Below are positions 32,061 through 44,065 of a stretch of DNA of 64,000 bases, in pieces. A program made the position numbers and the translations under genes. The notes under the pieces are model-generated. The model was not told where the DNA came from, did no database searches, and was given only the letters and a program-made list of their open reading frames with translations. Source of the DNA: Eutypa lata (taxonomy: Eukaryota; Ascomycota; Sordariomycetes; Xylariales; Diatrypaceae); assembly GCA_022661535.1 (NCBI GenBank), contig JAKULF010000008.1:124001-188000 (forward strand). The letters are read 5' to 3'. Each line of letters begins with the position of its first letter. The first letter of the stretch is position 1.

Positions 32061-35000
32061 TTTTTTTAAAATAATAACTTTAATCGTAAAAGGTTATAAA
32101 AAGGTTTATAAAGTTATATATAAAGATATTATAATAATTTATTTTTTAATTATATTTATTATAAGATTTAATTTAATAATTTATTTTTAAAAATTACGTT
32201 TATTATATAAAATAATATTTAATAATTTATTTTAAAAATTACATTTATTTAATATAAATAAATAAAAAAAGTTATTTTTTTTTAATTTAATAAATAATAA
32301 AACTTATTATAAAAAAAAAGTTATTTTATTATATATATAATTAAAACTTTTTATAAAGTAAAAATAATTATTATTAATTAAATATTAATTATTTTTAAAT
32401 CTTTTATTAATTTAATAAATAAAAGTTTCGAAAATAATTTAATTAAATAATTTATTAATTAATTAATATTATTAACGTAATATATAATAATTTATTTATT
32501 AATTATAATAAATTTATTATAATAAAATAATAAGTTTATATATTTTATTTTTTTATAAAATTTAAGATTTTTATTAATTTTTATAATATTAATATTATTA
32601 TAAAATATAATAAATAATTTAATATTATAATTTAAATTTAAAATGTTATTTAAATATTAAAATATATTATTTAAATATATAACCTTTTTAAAAGTTTTTC
32701 GTAATGTTATATATTTAACTTCGTAATTATTAAGTATTATAATTTTTAAAATTTACGATATTTAATTTATAAAGTTAAATATTTTTAAATTTTTTAAGTT
32801 AATAATATATACTTTTATTAATTTTTTTTAATTCGAGTTATTCGTTTAATTAAAATTCGAATATATTTTTAAAGTTAAATCGCTTTTATAATTATATATA
32901 ATTTTTAAATTAAAATATTAAAAAAGATATTTTTATAATTTATTTAATTAAATAAAGTAATTAAAATTTAAATTAATTATAAATTTAATTAATAAATATA
33001 TATTAAAAGTAATATTAAGTTTAATTTTTAAAATTAAATATAATAATAATTTTATTTATTATTAATATTTATTAATTTCGTTTTTTAAAACTTAATTTTT
33101 AAATTTTATTAATTTAACTTTAAAATTAATAAAGATATTAATATAAGTAATTTCTTTATTATTATATATATCGAATCGTTATAATAACTTTTTAATATAA
33201 CGCTTTTATTAAATTTTAATAACTTTAATAATACGATTTATTTTTATATTATTTTTTAAATAAATAATTATAAAGTTTATTTTATCGAATTTTATTTTAT
33301 TTATAAAAACTTTAATTAATTAATTTATAATAACTTTTATAAAGTTAATTATAAATAAATCGTTTATATAATAAATAATTATAATAATAATTTAATTATT
33401 AATAAAAACCTTTTTATTATATAAAAATATAATAAATTCTTATATTTTAAATACTTTAATTAAGTATTTATATTATAATTTAAATAATTATTTTAAATCG
33501 TATAAAGCTTTATTTAATTTAATTATTTTACTTTACTTAATAACTTTAAAATATTAACTTTTAAAAAATTATATATAAATTTTTTAATTTATATTAAAAT
33601 ATATAAACGCGTTTTATACGTTAAATTATATTATACTTTATTTTTTATTTATTATTATAATTAATATAAAATGTTAAGTTTTAAGTTTAATAATTATATT
33701 AAAAATCTTTAAGTAATTAATTTTTAATTATTATATATATTTTTAAACGATAAATTTTATTTTATAACGTATAATTTTCTTTATATTAATTATTTAATTA
33801 AACTTAACATTTAATATATTAATAATAAGCTTTATTTTAAATAATTATTAAATTTTTATAATAATTTTACTTAATAATAAATTAATAATCGTATAAATAT
33901 TTAAACTTTTTAATTTTTTAATTTTAATATTATAAACTTTTAATTATAACTTAAAATTAAAAGCTTATAAAATACGCTTAAAAGTGAAAAATTTAATAAT
34001 TATAATTATTAATAATATAAAAATTACTTTTTTATTTTTTAAATTTATATTAATTAATATTATAAATAAAAATATATTTTTATTATAAATAATAATTAAT
34101 TTATATTAAGTTTTATATATTTTATAATATTTTAATTTAAAATGTTATTATTAATATTAATTTATTATCGTATTAATATATTATTAAATGTTATTATTAA
34201 TTATTAATTTATAAACTTATTAAATTTAAAAGTTTTAAATAATTTATTTTTATTTTTTTATAATTTAAATTTAAAAATAATTACTTTTTTTATAATTAAT
34301 TTAATATTATATTTTTATTTTAATTATATATTTATAAACTTATAATTAAAATTATTAATTAAATTAATTAACATTTATAATTAATTCGTAACGTTATTAT
34401 TATTATTAAATTATTAATTAAAATTATTTTTTTTATTTTAATTATAAAATATAAACTTTTTAAAAGCTTTATTTTTAAAATTCGAACTTTTAACGTTAAC
34501 TTTTAAATTATTAACTTTAAAATTAATCTTTATAATAATATTTAAAACATTTAATTATATATATTAATTATTTAATATATTTATATTTTTAAATTATAAA
34601 GTTTTTTTTTTATAAGTTTTAAATTTTATAATATAAATTTTTAATATTAAAGTTTATAATTATTTTTTTTAATACGTAATTTAAGTTTAGTTTTATATTA
34701 ATTAATATTATAATATATTATAAACTTTTAATTAATTAAATAATTTATATAAATAATATATTTATAATATATTTTAAACGATATTTTATAATTAAATAAT
34801 TTATAAAATGTTTTATTATATAAATACGTTATTATTAATAACGTTTTTTTTTATAAATAATTAAAAAGTTTTAAAATTATAAAAAATATCTTTATTTTAT
34901 TTATTAAAGTTAAATTTATACGTTTTATAAAGTTATTAAATTTTTTAATATAAATAAATATTTTATAATAAATAATTTTATTATTATTTAAAATAATTTC

Positions 35001-37244
35001 GAATTTAATATTAATATATTTAATATTATTATTAATAAAGAATTTTTTAATTTTAATATTATATTAATTTTCGGCTTTTAATTTATAAATATTAAAAGCT
35101 TTTAATGTTTTTAATTTAACTTTTAATAATTTAATTTTTAAAAACTTTAATTTTTTATTTAAAAAAGTTATATAATATTTATAACGATCGTATATTAAAA
35201 ATAATAATTCTTTTATATTATTATAAATTTTTTATAAAATCGTATATTTTATTTAATTTATAATATTTTTATAAATATATCGTTATTACGTAATTTATAA
35301 ATATATTTTATATTTTTATTTTTTATAAATTATAAAATTAACTTTATTTATTTTTAATTATTTAATTATTAAAAACTTAATTAATAATTTAAATAATATA
35401 TATTTTAATTTATAATATTAAGTTTTTAATAAATTTATTTTTATAAGTTATTTTTTAATAATTATTAATATATTAAAATGGTTTTTATTATTTTTTTTTA
35501 TTTTAAAAAATATATAATATAACTTTTTTTAATAATAATTTTTAATAATTAATTATTTATTAAGTTTATTAAAAAGTTTTAAGTTTATATTTTCGTTTAT
35601 AAAAATATAATATTTTTTTAATTTATTAATTAAAAGTAAATTAATTTTTAATTTAAATATAAATAATACGTTTTTTATAATATAAGATTTTTTTATATTA
35701 ATATATTTTAATTTAAAGTTATTAATATTAATTATTATAAATGATTTAATTTATTTTTATTTAATTATACGATTTATTATACGATAATTAAAAAGGTAAT
35801 TTTTATTAATTATAATATATATTATTATTTTTATATTTATTATTAAATTTAATATAATTAATTTTTTAAATTTTTTTAAATTTAAATAATTTAAGTTTTT
35901 ATTAATAATATATATTTCGTTAAATTAATTAATTATAAAGTTTATTTTAAAATAATTAATTTTTATATTTTTATTTAATATAAATATAAAAATTAAAAAA
36001 AAAAAAGGTTTTTTAAACTTTATAAGTTTTATAAACTTTATAAATAACTTTTAATTAAATTTTATAATAATAATATTAATTTAATTATTATTATTCGAAT
36101 TTTTTATAAAAAAATTAAATAAATTAATTTGTTTTTATTTGCGTTTTTTACGCTTTAAAAATGTAATTAACTTTAATTATTATTATTATTTAAAAATATT
36201 ATTATTATTTTTTTTTTTTATTATTTATTACTTTTTTTTTTTTTAAATTTTTCGTTATTTTATTTTTTTTATTTTTTTATTTTTTAAATACTTTATTTAA
36301 ATAAAAAAAATAATAATTTTTATTAATATAATTATTATTTTTATAATATATATAATAAGTTTAATATTTATTATCGCGTTAATTTTTTTTATTATTTAAA
36401 GCGTTAATTTAATTCTTTTTATATTTTAAAGTTTAAAATTCGTTAATAAATAACGAAATTAAATTATTAAACGTATAAATTTTAAAGTTATTTTTAAAGA
36501 TTTAAGTTATAATTTATATTATAATATTATATTTTTTAATAAATAAGTTTAATATTTAAGTTATAATTACTTTATTAAAAAGAATTAAGTTTTTAAATTT
36601 AAGTTTATTATAAAATAATTTAATTTTATTAAAGTATTATTTTATAATATTAAAGTTATTAAAGTAAATATTAAAGAATTTTTTTAAAATAAAAAGTTTA
36701 AAATTAAAGTTTTTAAGTTTATAAATTTATTAAAGTTTAATTTATATATTTTTAATAAAAATTAAATTTTTAATATATTATAAAAAACTTTTTTTAAAAT
36801 TAAATTATATAATAACTTTAATATTTTTTTTTTAATTATTTAATAAGTTTATTAAATTAATTATTTATAATAACTTTTAAGTTATTTTTTATAAAAATTA
36901 ATTTAATTTTTAATATTTATAAGTTATAATTATTAAACTTTTTTAAAAAAATAATTTTAATTTTATTAATAATTAAAGTTATTATATAATATAAAAAAAT
37001 AAATAAATAAGTTTAAAAATATAATATTAAAAAAGTAATTATATTAAATAAAATTAAAAATAATAATAATTTTTAAAGCGTTAAACGTATAATAATTAAA
37101 TAAAGTAATAAATATAAATTAAATCGATTTATATTAATAAATAATAAATGTTATAATTATTAAAAATAATTATAAAATAATTTATACGAAAACTTAAATA
37201 AAATAATTTAATTAAATAAATTATTATAAATATAAATTAAAGTT

Positions 37245-37500
37245 TATAATTTAAAAAATTTAATAAAACGTAAAAACTTTATAATAATTATAATATAATT
37301 ATTAATAATATTTTAATTATAAAATAACTTAAATTTAAAAAACTTAAAAGTTTTATATATATTAATTATTTATTATATTCGTATTTATATAAAGTTATCG
37401 TTAAACGTATACGTTATTTAAATATATAAATCTTTAAAATTAATAAAGTAACTAGATAAAGCTAGTTATTTATAAAAAACTAATCTATAAAATCTTAAAT
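37245..37500. repeat. Right long terminal repeat
   Basis: This is the right copy of the terminal direct repeat. Its last ~60 bp keep more G and C (ACTAGATAAAGCTAGTT) than the left copy, so it shows better what the unmutated repeat looked like. Confidence 0.8.
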
Positions 37501-37626
37501 AACCGGTGTTATTAGCCATTTCTTTAGCAAAAGCTCGTTCGTAATAGCGGACGTCGATGTTAATAGCGAAAGGTATTATCCGGCCAGGATCCAGGAACCT
37601 CGGTTAGAGACCGTACCCGGTTATTT
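37497..37626. repeat. 10-bp inverted repeat flanking a 110-bp unmutated segment
   Basis: AAATAACCGG at 37497-37506 and its exact complement CCGGTTATTT at 37617-37626 flank 110 bp of normal base composition directly at the AT-rich border. This could be a tiny insertion element or part of the retrotransposon edge; the evidence is only the inverted repeat. Confidence 0.55.
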
Positions 37627-38142
37627 CATCACTTAGATTATTATGTTGTATTTTGCCAAGGAAGTAACCCTTCGGGAACCGATCAAGTTACATCTGAGAC
37701 TATGTGGTGGTGTGGTGGTGTGGTGGCGTTATAGCTGAATCGTGGTGGTTATATGATACAGCTGTAAGATTCATAGGCCCTTGTTTATAGGTGATGGTAT
37801 GTTAGGATAGAGGGTCATTGGAAATAGAGTACAGATATCGATACTTTTTTAAACGCTCAATATACGCTATATAATTTGATACACTCTAACCCGAGCTACT
37901 GTCCAAGGAAAGGACTTCGTGACTACCATCAACCAGCAAGGTAATACTGGCAGGCTATTTTGTCGTAGGTAATGGACGAAGCCCGCACGGAGGAATTAGA
38001 ATACAATTACAGATACTCATCACACGGTGTTCAAAATTGAAAGTTTTCGCGACCATTACCCCTTCCGAGCTGATTCCGTTTTCTCTGACAACGCCGCCAA
38101 TATAAACCGTACCCAATTCCCCGTCTTACAACTATCCTATTA
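37627..38142. other. Intergenic with a TGTGGTGG microsatellite
   Basis: Three tandem TGTGGTGG units lie at 37703-37726. No gene is seen between the AT-rich block and the end of the membrane-protein gene. Confidence 0.55.
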
Positions 38143-39567
38143 TTACCGTGCCCAAGCCTCCTTGTTACCTATATCGTAGCTATCGCTCTCGCTACGGGCA
38201 TCCTGCGAGACCGTGACGTGCGTTATGCGCGTGATGCCGTTCTTCGGATGGTGGTGCGCGTTGTGGTGCAGCTGCTCCGTAGACTGGGTCATGTTGCGCA
38301 GCGGTACGCCGTCCTCGTCCAGCTTGTAGTAGTCCTTGGCGGCGTGGGAGTTCGTGGTGCCACGGCCGGTGGAGGAGGCGCTGGCCTTGCCGCCGTAGTA
38401 GGCGAGGTTCGAGTTAGAGCGGCCCGCCGCCGTCGGGAGCGCGAAGACCTTCTTGATCATCGGCATCAGGCCCAGGTCCTTGAACAGCTTCGGCAGGCAC
38501 GGCACGCAGATGATGAAGAACCCGCAGGCCTGCTCCGCCGCGATCCAGAACACGAGGGGCGCCATGTCGTAGATCGGGTCGGTCGACTTGATGTACGTCA
38601 CGGTTGTGGATAATCGAACGGCAGCCGAAATACAACCCCTGTACAGATTTTCTTGTTAGTCCCATTTACAATCAATAGAATACGGGAATAGCCGTCATAT
38701 ATATCCAGATATTCAACTCACAATAGACCGACTCCGAAAACAACCGAGACACCCAACCTCTTCTGCCAAGTCATCTTGAGCTTCCAGATTACGGGCTGCG
38801 GGAGCAAGAACATGGCGAAGTCGCTAATGACCTGCACACCACCGGAGCCCAGCTGGAGAGGAGTGAGTTCGAAGTAACACTTGCCGGCAATGAAGCTATT
38901 GTAGGCGGCCTCGAAAGGCGTGCAGCGGACGCACATGAGGATGACGAAAACGACACCAGCGGTAACCTGGACCGCAATGATGACCATGGCGCCCCACCAG
39001 AAATAAGTCCTCCTGCCCGGTACGAACATCCGGCACAGATCGAGGAGGATGGCTGTTTTCACGAGAGGCATATCAATGGCGTAGAAGATCCCCATAAGCA
39101 GAATACGCTAGCACAGTCATGTATCAGACTTGATCTGTAGGTCAGGTCATATATCAGAAGCATAGAGGCGACTTACATATTGGATTATGGACATGGCAGA
39201 TACGCGAGTGTTGTAACTGCGCACGAAATAGCCCGGCACATCTATCAAAGCGAAGCACGCGTACGAAGCGCCAATGAAGCACCCCTATACAGCCAATGAT
39301 AGTTAGTACGGCGAGTACAGTGGATACTTAGGCTTGGTGGCTGGGACTGACATATGCTAATACTGTCAAGATATCTTCTATTTGGAGTTTCCTCGGCATG
39401 ATAATTCTCTGGAAGATTCGGATTATCACGGAGATGGTTGGAATTGCGACACATGTGATGAGAACACCGAGGGCGAGCCCATTATCGTTTGGCGGGTTAT
39501 CGAGCTGTGCTGTGACGCCATCGGGTGCTGGCAGGAGAGGGCCGTTAAGATCAATCGTCGCCGCCAT
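38143..39567 (-). CDS. SAT4/Pth11-type seven-helix membrane protein (rhodopsin-like domain)
   Basis: Four exons, 39567-39352, 39284-39177, 39107-38722 and 38638-38143, give 401 aa. The first half is a chain of hydrophobic helices: LALGVLITCVAIPTISVIIRI, the segment around GASYACFALIDV, MGIFYAIDMPLVKTAILLDLCRMF, VIIAVQVTAGVVFVILMC, the VISDFAMFLLPQPVIWKL segment and LGVSVVFGVGLLGCISAAVRL, with a last helix at MAPLVFWIAAEQACGFFIICV. The phrases PVIWKLKM, LGVSVVFGVG and WIAAEQ are hallmarks of the fungal SAT4/rhodopsin-like domain family that includes Pth11. The C-terminal ~110 residues are cytoplasmic, polar, with a His-rich patch (LHHNAHHHPKNG). It probably acts at the plasma membrane as a sensor. 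Such genes occur both inside and outside metabolite clusters, so its tie to the PKS is open. Confidence 0.9.
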
Positions 39568-41429
39568 CGTGGGTGATGATGGGTTATGATGATTAGGTAG
39601 TTAGTCGGTGTTGCGGCTCTTACTCAAGGCAACCAATACCTGGTGGAGATATATGGAAAAATGAATGACTTATGCGAATTAACTAATGAACGATTGACTG
39701 AAAAGTAATGGCTATGGATTTCATAGTGAGAGCTTTGCCAGCTGCAAGATAGATATTCAACTCCCCACCCCCCTTAAGCTGTTCATCTGCCGCTCTTATG
39801 AAAAAATTCCGCCTACAGGTTGCATTCATTTCGACATGATTAATTCTACCATGCATGCCATGATTCGTGGACCCCTGAACAGCCAGTATAAGCGAAGCAA
39901 CCCTTCGACGGGCTGTTTCACTATACCCATGGTGATAATGCAGCTCTCGATCCTACCTAGGTTAATGTGGTAGTATTCCCCTGCCGGGGTGGTTCGCGGA
40001 ATACTCCCATAAGAATGGTCCTTGCATGGATTTGTCTTTTACCCCCCAGCAAAGCTTTTAGACGGGCCGTCCTGCTGTTGTACTCAGCCTAAGACCGGCC
40101 GCATCAGTACTACCACCGCCAGATGCTACACCCCACACGTTCCCAAGTTCTTTTATATTTACCCCTGATAACAGTCTCCTTGTTCAATATTTGTCACTCG
40201 TACCTTACAGATGCATTGTTCTCATTTTCCATACCTTAAGGAGTAAGTAAAGGAGGTTCTTCATACATTACTTATGTAGGCAAATTGAGTGGGTCTCAAC
40301 CAACATATCATTATACTCATCACTTCAGCCAAGGAAATATCGTCCCGCCATGCCGGTCCAACTGTACCCCGGAGACTACTCTGGATGTAGGAATCGTATT
40401 AAACGTTGCATAAATCTGCAACTAAAGTAGTTCATCACCATACATGCACAAATTATGACACGATACGTCTCTGTTCAAAACATACAAATTCAAATGTATA
40501 TAAGCACTAACTTAGACATCTGTAAACATATAATTATGTTTGACTTAATACTTCGTAAAAACGGCCAGATTCTAGAGGTAGCTATGTAGCTGGCTAGGGC
40601 CGAACGGCGTTATTATAGCGGGGTGATTACCGGGGAAGGTTGCCGTTTTTCAGGGGTATTTACCCGAGCAACGGGTTCCCCCAACATATTAGCGTACTAC
40701 CGTGGTAGTTTAAGATAACCCGCTGGCTAATCGAGCGATCGAACATGCAGTAACTAACTTATTGGGGGGCGGTTCTGAACTTAGTATGTACGAGGCAATT
40801 ATCACACCTCGGCCGTTGTCGGATAATACCCTGGTTCATTTCTAGTCTGACTAGTTGCACGGTTGCGTCCACACGGACGAGCAAGCTAGCAGGCTTCTCG
40901 GATCTATGTACATAGTTATGTACGTGATTCAGCTGATCAATCCAGGGATTGAACTGAAAGTCTGGGGATACCATCAGCATATGCGATGCATTATAAGTGA
41001 TCAACAGAGGTAATCTATAGATTATCTTCGTAATCAAGGTGATCGACTTTCCGTAGCAGATTTCGTTTCGGACCGGAGTCGGCCAAGCTCCTGGGACTAA
41101 TTATCCTTCCTCGCATAGTACGGACCGACTGATGGTAGCTATACAGCGTACAGCAGAATATATATGCCTCTCTAAGTGATTGATATCTTAAGGGGCTTTT
41201 AAAACAGCTGAAAAATCTAGTGTTAGGTGCTAAGGAACGCCTCGTGAATTCGGTAGATCCTTGAAATATAATCCGCAAATTAACGTACACATAGATGCAG
41301 GGTTCCAAATTAGGTATTTATCTCGCCCTTCACCTGCCAGGAACGGACGAACTCCGATCCCAGATCCCAGATCGCACGTTTATCGAATCACACGACAGGA
41401 CACAACACACACCAAAAAAAAAAAAAAAG
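39568..41429. other. Intergenic, no gene seen
   Basis: About 1.9 kb between divergent genes. Frames at 40759-41308 on the minus strand show no known motif. A 15-base A run (41414-41428) sits directly before the acyltransferase start codon. Confidence 0.5.
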
Positions 41430-43287
41430 ATGCCAACGACCCAAATTTTTCACCTGCACCCGGCTGGCTGGGAAGGGGACCCTGAAGGCGACGAGAGGTT
41501 CCCGCTATCTCTCCTGGACTATATGTCCGCCCTTAACTGGTCGAACTATGCGCTGTTCTTCAGAGTCGAGGATGCCGATAAGAGCCGTGCCGTCGAGGTG
41601 CTTAAAGAGGGCCTGTGCCGTACCATCGCGCAGGCGCGCCATTACGGCGCAGCGATCGAAAAAGACGCGATCGGCGATGGATACTCGTTCGTTAAGAAGA
41701 AGCGCAGCACCGTGCGCTTCGTCGTGCAGCGTCTTGATTTGGCCGAAGACGCCCACAGGTACCCTTCCCTAGATGACCTCGAGGCGTCCCACTTCCGTGT
41801 GGGCGACCGCAGCATCTGGGGAATCTCTGATCTGCTTCACGGCTATGGGAGGCCCGAAGCCCATCCCGACCGGAGCCCCGTGGTGGCGGGCTTCCAGGTG
41901 AATCTAGTCCGCGGCGGACTAGTTTTCAACATGCACCAGCACCATTACGCCAACGACATCCTAGGATGGGCCGGGTTCACCCACCAGCTTGCCGAGAACT
42001 GCTATGCCATCGTTCACTCGACGCCCTTCCCGCCGTGGGATCCCGCATGCCTCGACGTATCCCGCTTTGCGAAGCCAGAACCCGCCGAGAGCGAGAAAAT
42101 AGACAGCCCGCCTCCACCTGGCCGTCATGCAGACCATCTCGATGCCCAATGGCTCCAGTTTCACCTACCTAAGAGCAAAGCAGCCGAACTTAAGCGACTC
42201 GCCGCGCCTGCCGATGATGTGTCATGGATTTCGACGTACGATGCTTTCGTGGCCTTCATATGGAGAACATTCAGTCGAGTGCGGGCCCCGGTCTTCAAAC
42301 CCGACATGACGTCCAACCTGTTCTGGATCGAGGCCGTTGATATGCGGAGACGCCTGCACAACCCCGGTGTACCAGCACGCACCCAGGTGAGCTTTCAGAG
42401 CCCCCCATTCTTACTCACGATCTGTTTCAATTTGTTTCAAACTACACCTTTTTATAGCTCATTACTTCTTAATATAATACCGTCTTTGTCCTATCTCTGT
42501 AAACCGGGCAAGGTTGGCCATGCCCTTGGACGTAGATCCTCCAGACGGGGCAAGGGGCAAGGAATTAGTTGGGTCTTTTTGAACTCAAAAAAAAAAAAAA
42601 GAAAAAAAAAAAAGCTTCCCTTTGCGGGAGATCGGCGTCGATCGGGGTTGCCAACCTTAAGTGCGAATTTATAGGGACAGGATGATACCACGAGTTCCCA
42701 CAAATCCAAAGACCGTCTAAGTAGGAAAATCAAGGGCTAACTACTGTGCCGTAATACAGCATAACGTTATGGCGGGGGCCTCATCGCTAGTCGCGCCCGT
42801 GCCGCAGCCCACGGCCGCGCAAGTCATCTCAGAGTGGCCTTTCCCCCGACTCGCTCAGCACATCCGCCACATGACCGACAGCGTGACGCCAGAGGCCCTC
42901 GACAAGATGCTCGAAGTGGTGGCGCGGTTCCGCGACAAGACGACGATCAACATCCGGATCGACTCGAAACCGCCCATGTCGATGCTAGTCACAGACCACC
43001 GAGACACCAACATCTCCCGGGCCGACTTCGGGTTCGCTCGGTCCATCACGTACCGCCATCTCTCCGACAACATCGAGGTTCCCGTGGGGATCGTCATCGT
43101 CTACCCGCCGCGCGGCGATGATCCCGACTCCGACGAGGGGCCTGAGTTCGCTGTCTCGTTTGAGAAGTCGTTGACGCAGGCTCTGATTAACGATACTGAG
43201 TGGTGCGAATATTTTGAATTCAGGGGGATTGATGGCTTGGATACCAATGCACCGTCTGAACAGAATGGAAGATGTCTGTGTATGTAG
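41430..43287 (+). CDS. BAHD-like acyltransferase (trichothecene 3-O-acetyltransferase family)
   Basis: Two exons, 41430-42386 and 42760-43287, give 494 aa. Without splicing the frame runs into a stop at 42674 and the C-terminal half appears as a separate gene, but a CAG|GTGAGC donor, CTAAC branch and TACAG acceptor join them in frame. The enzyme would move an acyl group from acyl-CoA to a hydroxyl. The catalytic HHxxxD motif (HHYAND, residues 171-176) is intact, with FNMHQ before and ILGWAGFTHQLAENC after. The second half holds the family's RLAQHIRHMTDSVTPEALDKML and IRIDSKPPMSM regions and the structural DFGFA motif. I chose the Met directly after the A run because MPTTQIFHLHPAGWE looks like the conserved start; an upstream in-frame Met at 41295 would add a KKKKK stretch. 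It lies near the SnoaL-like, FSH1 and PKS genes and is a likely tailoring enzyme. Confidence 0.88.
42587..42613. repeat. Interrupted A-run inside the acyltransferase intron
   Basis: Fourteen A, one G and twelve A lie within the 373-bp intron of the acyltransferase gene. That intron is several times longer than nearly all others in the window. Confidence 0.75.
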
Positions 43288-43591
43288 TATTACGTGAGCT
43301 TCATTGGCGCGATTGTATAGTAATATAAACAGGTTCATAACGAATATGGACACAAGCTGGTTGCTTATGAGATCATTGATCGGATATGACTTGACTGTGC
43401 TTGGAGTTTGATTTATTTCATTTTGATAGTACTGTTAGCTACTATTTAAAGGACTACAATATATTACATTTCGTCCTTGGGTATATTCTGGAACCGCGTA
43501 TGCAACCCATGTCCTCGTGTTCTGCGAGTCGTATCCCTGCGGTCTTCACATGTATATAATCTATGTCATGTCATGTACTAGCTCACTCCCT
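43288..43591. other. Convergent spacer, no gene seen
   Basis: This is 304 bp of AT-rich spacer between the stop codons of the acyltransferase and the SnoaL-like gene. Confidence 0.55.
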
Positions 43592-44065
43592 TTACAGCCT
43601 ATGGTACAGAGCCACGAACTTCAAGCTGCTCAAGAACCAGTCGTCCCCCACCTTCTTCCAGGTCGTGTGGTAGTGGCCGCCGCCGCAGCCGTGGCCGATG
43701 GCGGCCTTGGGGTCCTGCGGGCCGGCGAAGTACATGATGATGAAGACGGCCTTGACCTCGGTGTCGCTGACCTGCTCGAAGTCGCCGCCGTCGATGGTGT
43801 GGATGGTCTGGAGCGGCGCGAAGGCCGCCTTGAAGAAGGCGATGAAGGCCGCGCGCGACTTGAAGTCGTACTCCAGCGACTGGTCCTGGCCCTCGAGCGC
43901 TGCCGTCACGACCCGCCCGTCCGCGTGCGTGTAGAGGAACGTCGCCTCGGGGAGCGCCACCGTGTCGAACAGCTCCTCCCAGATCTTGGCGTCGACCGCC
44001 CGGCAGTACCGGTTCTGCTTGCCGCGGATGAGGTTGGTCACTTCGGGGGAAACTTGGGGAGCCAT
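43592..44065 (-). CDS. SnoaL-like (NTF2-fold) protein
   Basis: A single-exon frame gives 157 aa from the ATG at 44065 (MAPQVSPEVTNLIRGKQNRYCRAVD). Upstream in-frame Met codons fall in a CA microsatellite and would add only Thr/His repeats, so I reject them. The pattern of an N-terminal helix pair, the IWEELFDTVALPEATFLYTHADG strand, AFIAFFKAAFAPLQTIHTIDGG, VKAVFIIMYFAGPQ and the final strands HTTWKKVGDDWFLSSLKFVALYHR fits the cone-shaped SnoaL/NTF2 fold. Members include polyketide cyclases, dehydratases and hydroxylase-like proteins; the His residues (43730-43770 region, GHGCGGGHYH) might line the pocket. Its place between acyltransferase and FSH1 hydrolase suggests a cluster role, possibly a cyclisation or dehydration step. 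The reaction is not predictable from sequence. Confidence 0.83.
   Translation of the reverse strand: MAPQVSPEVTNLIRGKQNRYCRAVDAKIWEELFDTVALPEATFLYTHADGRVVTAALEGQDQSLEYDFKSRAAFIAFFKAAFAPLQTIHTIDGGDFEQVSDTEVKAVFIIMYFAGPQDPKAAIGHGCGGGHYHTTWKKVGDDWFLSSLKFVALYHRL

Larger units (their letters stand above)
31788..37500. mobile_element. RIP-mutated LTR retrotransposon (~5.7 kb)
   Basis: A direct repeat of about 260 bp bounds the element: 31788-32060 and 37245-37500. The two copies align almost throughout and differ mainly by T for C and A for G, plus one ~14-bp length difference. Both begin TATAA(C/T)TTAAAA, which would be TGTAAC... before mutation, a usual LTR start. The interior is nearly pure A+T, has essentially no CA or TG, and keeps C mostly in CG, CT and AC contexts, the pattern left by RIP. 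No open frame survives, so the gag/pol type (Gypsy or Copia) cannot be read; length fits either. Mutation weakens at the right edge (37440-37500). The orientation is unknown. Confidence 0.85.

Noticed and set aside
31258..37500. Centromere or mitochondrial insertion as explanation for the AT-rich block
   Set aside because: The terminal direct repeats and CA/TG depletion are better explained by a RIP-mutated retrotransposon; no mitochondrial gene or tRNA is readable.
40759..41308. Two minus-strand frames upstream of the acyltransferase
   Set aside because: No recognisable domain and no splice signals that join them into a convincing protein.
42769..43287. Separate gene for a 172-aa protein
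   Set aside because: It is the second exon of the acyltransferase; a CAG|GTGAGC donor and TACAG acceptor join it in frame and complete the family's C-terminal half.
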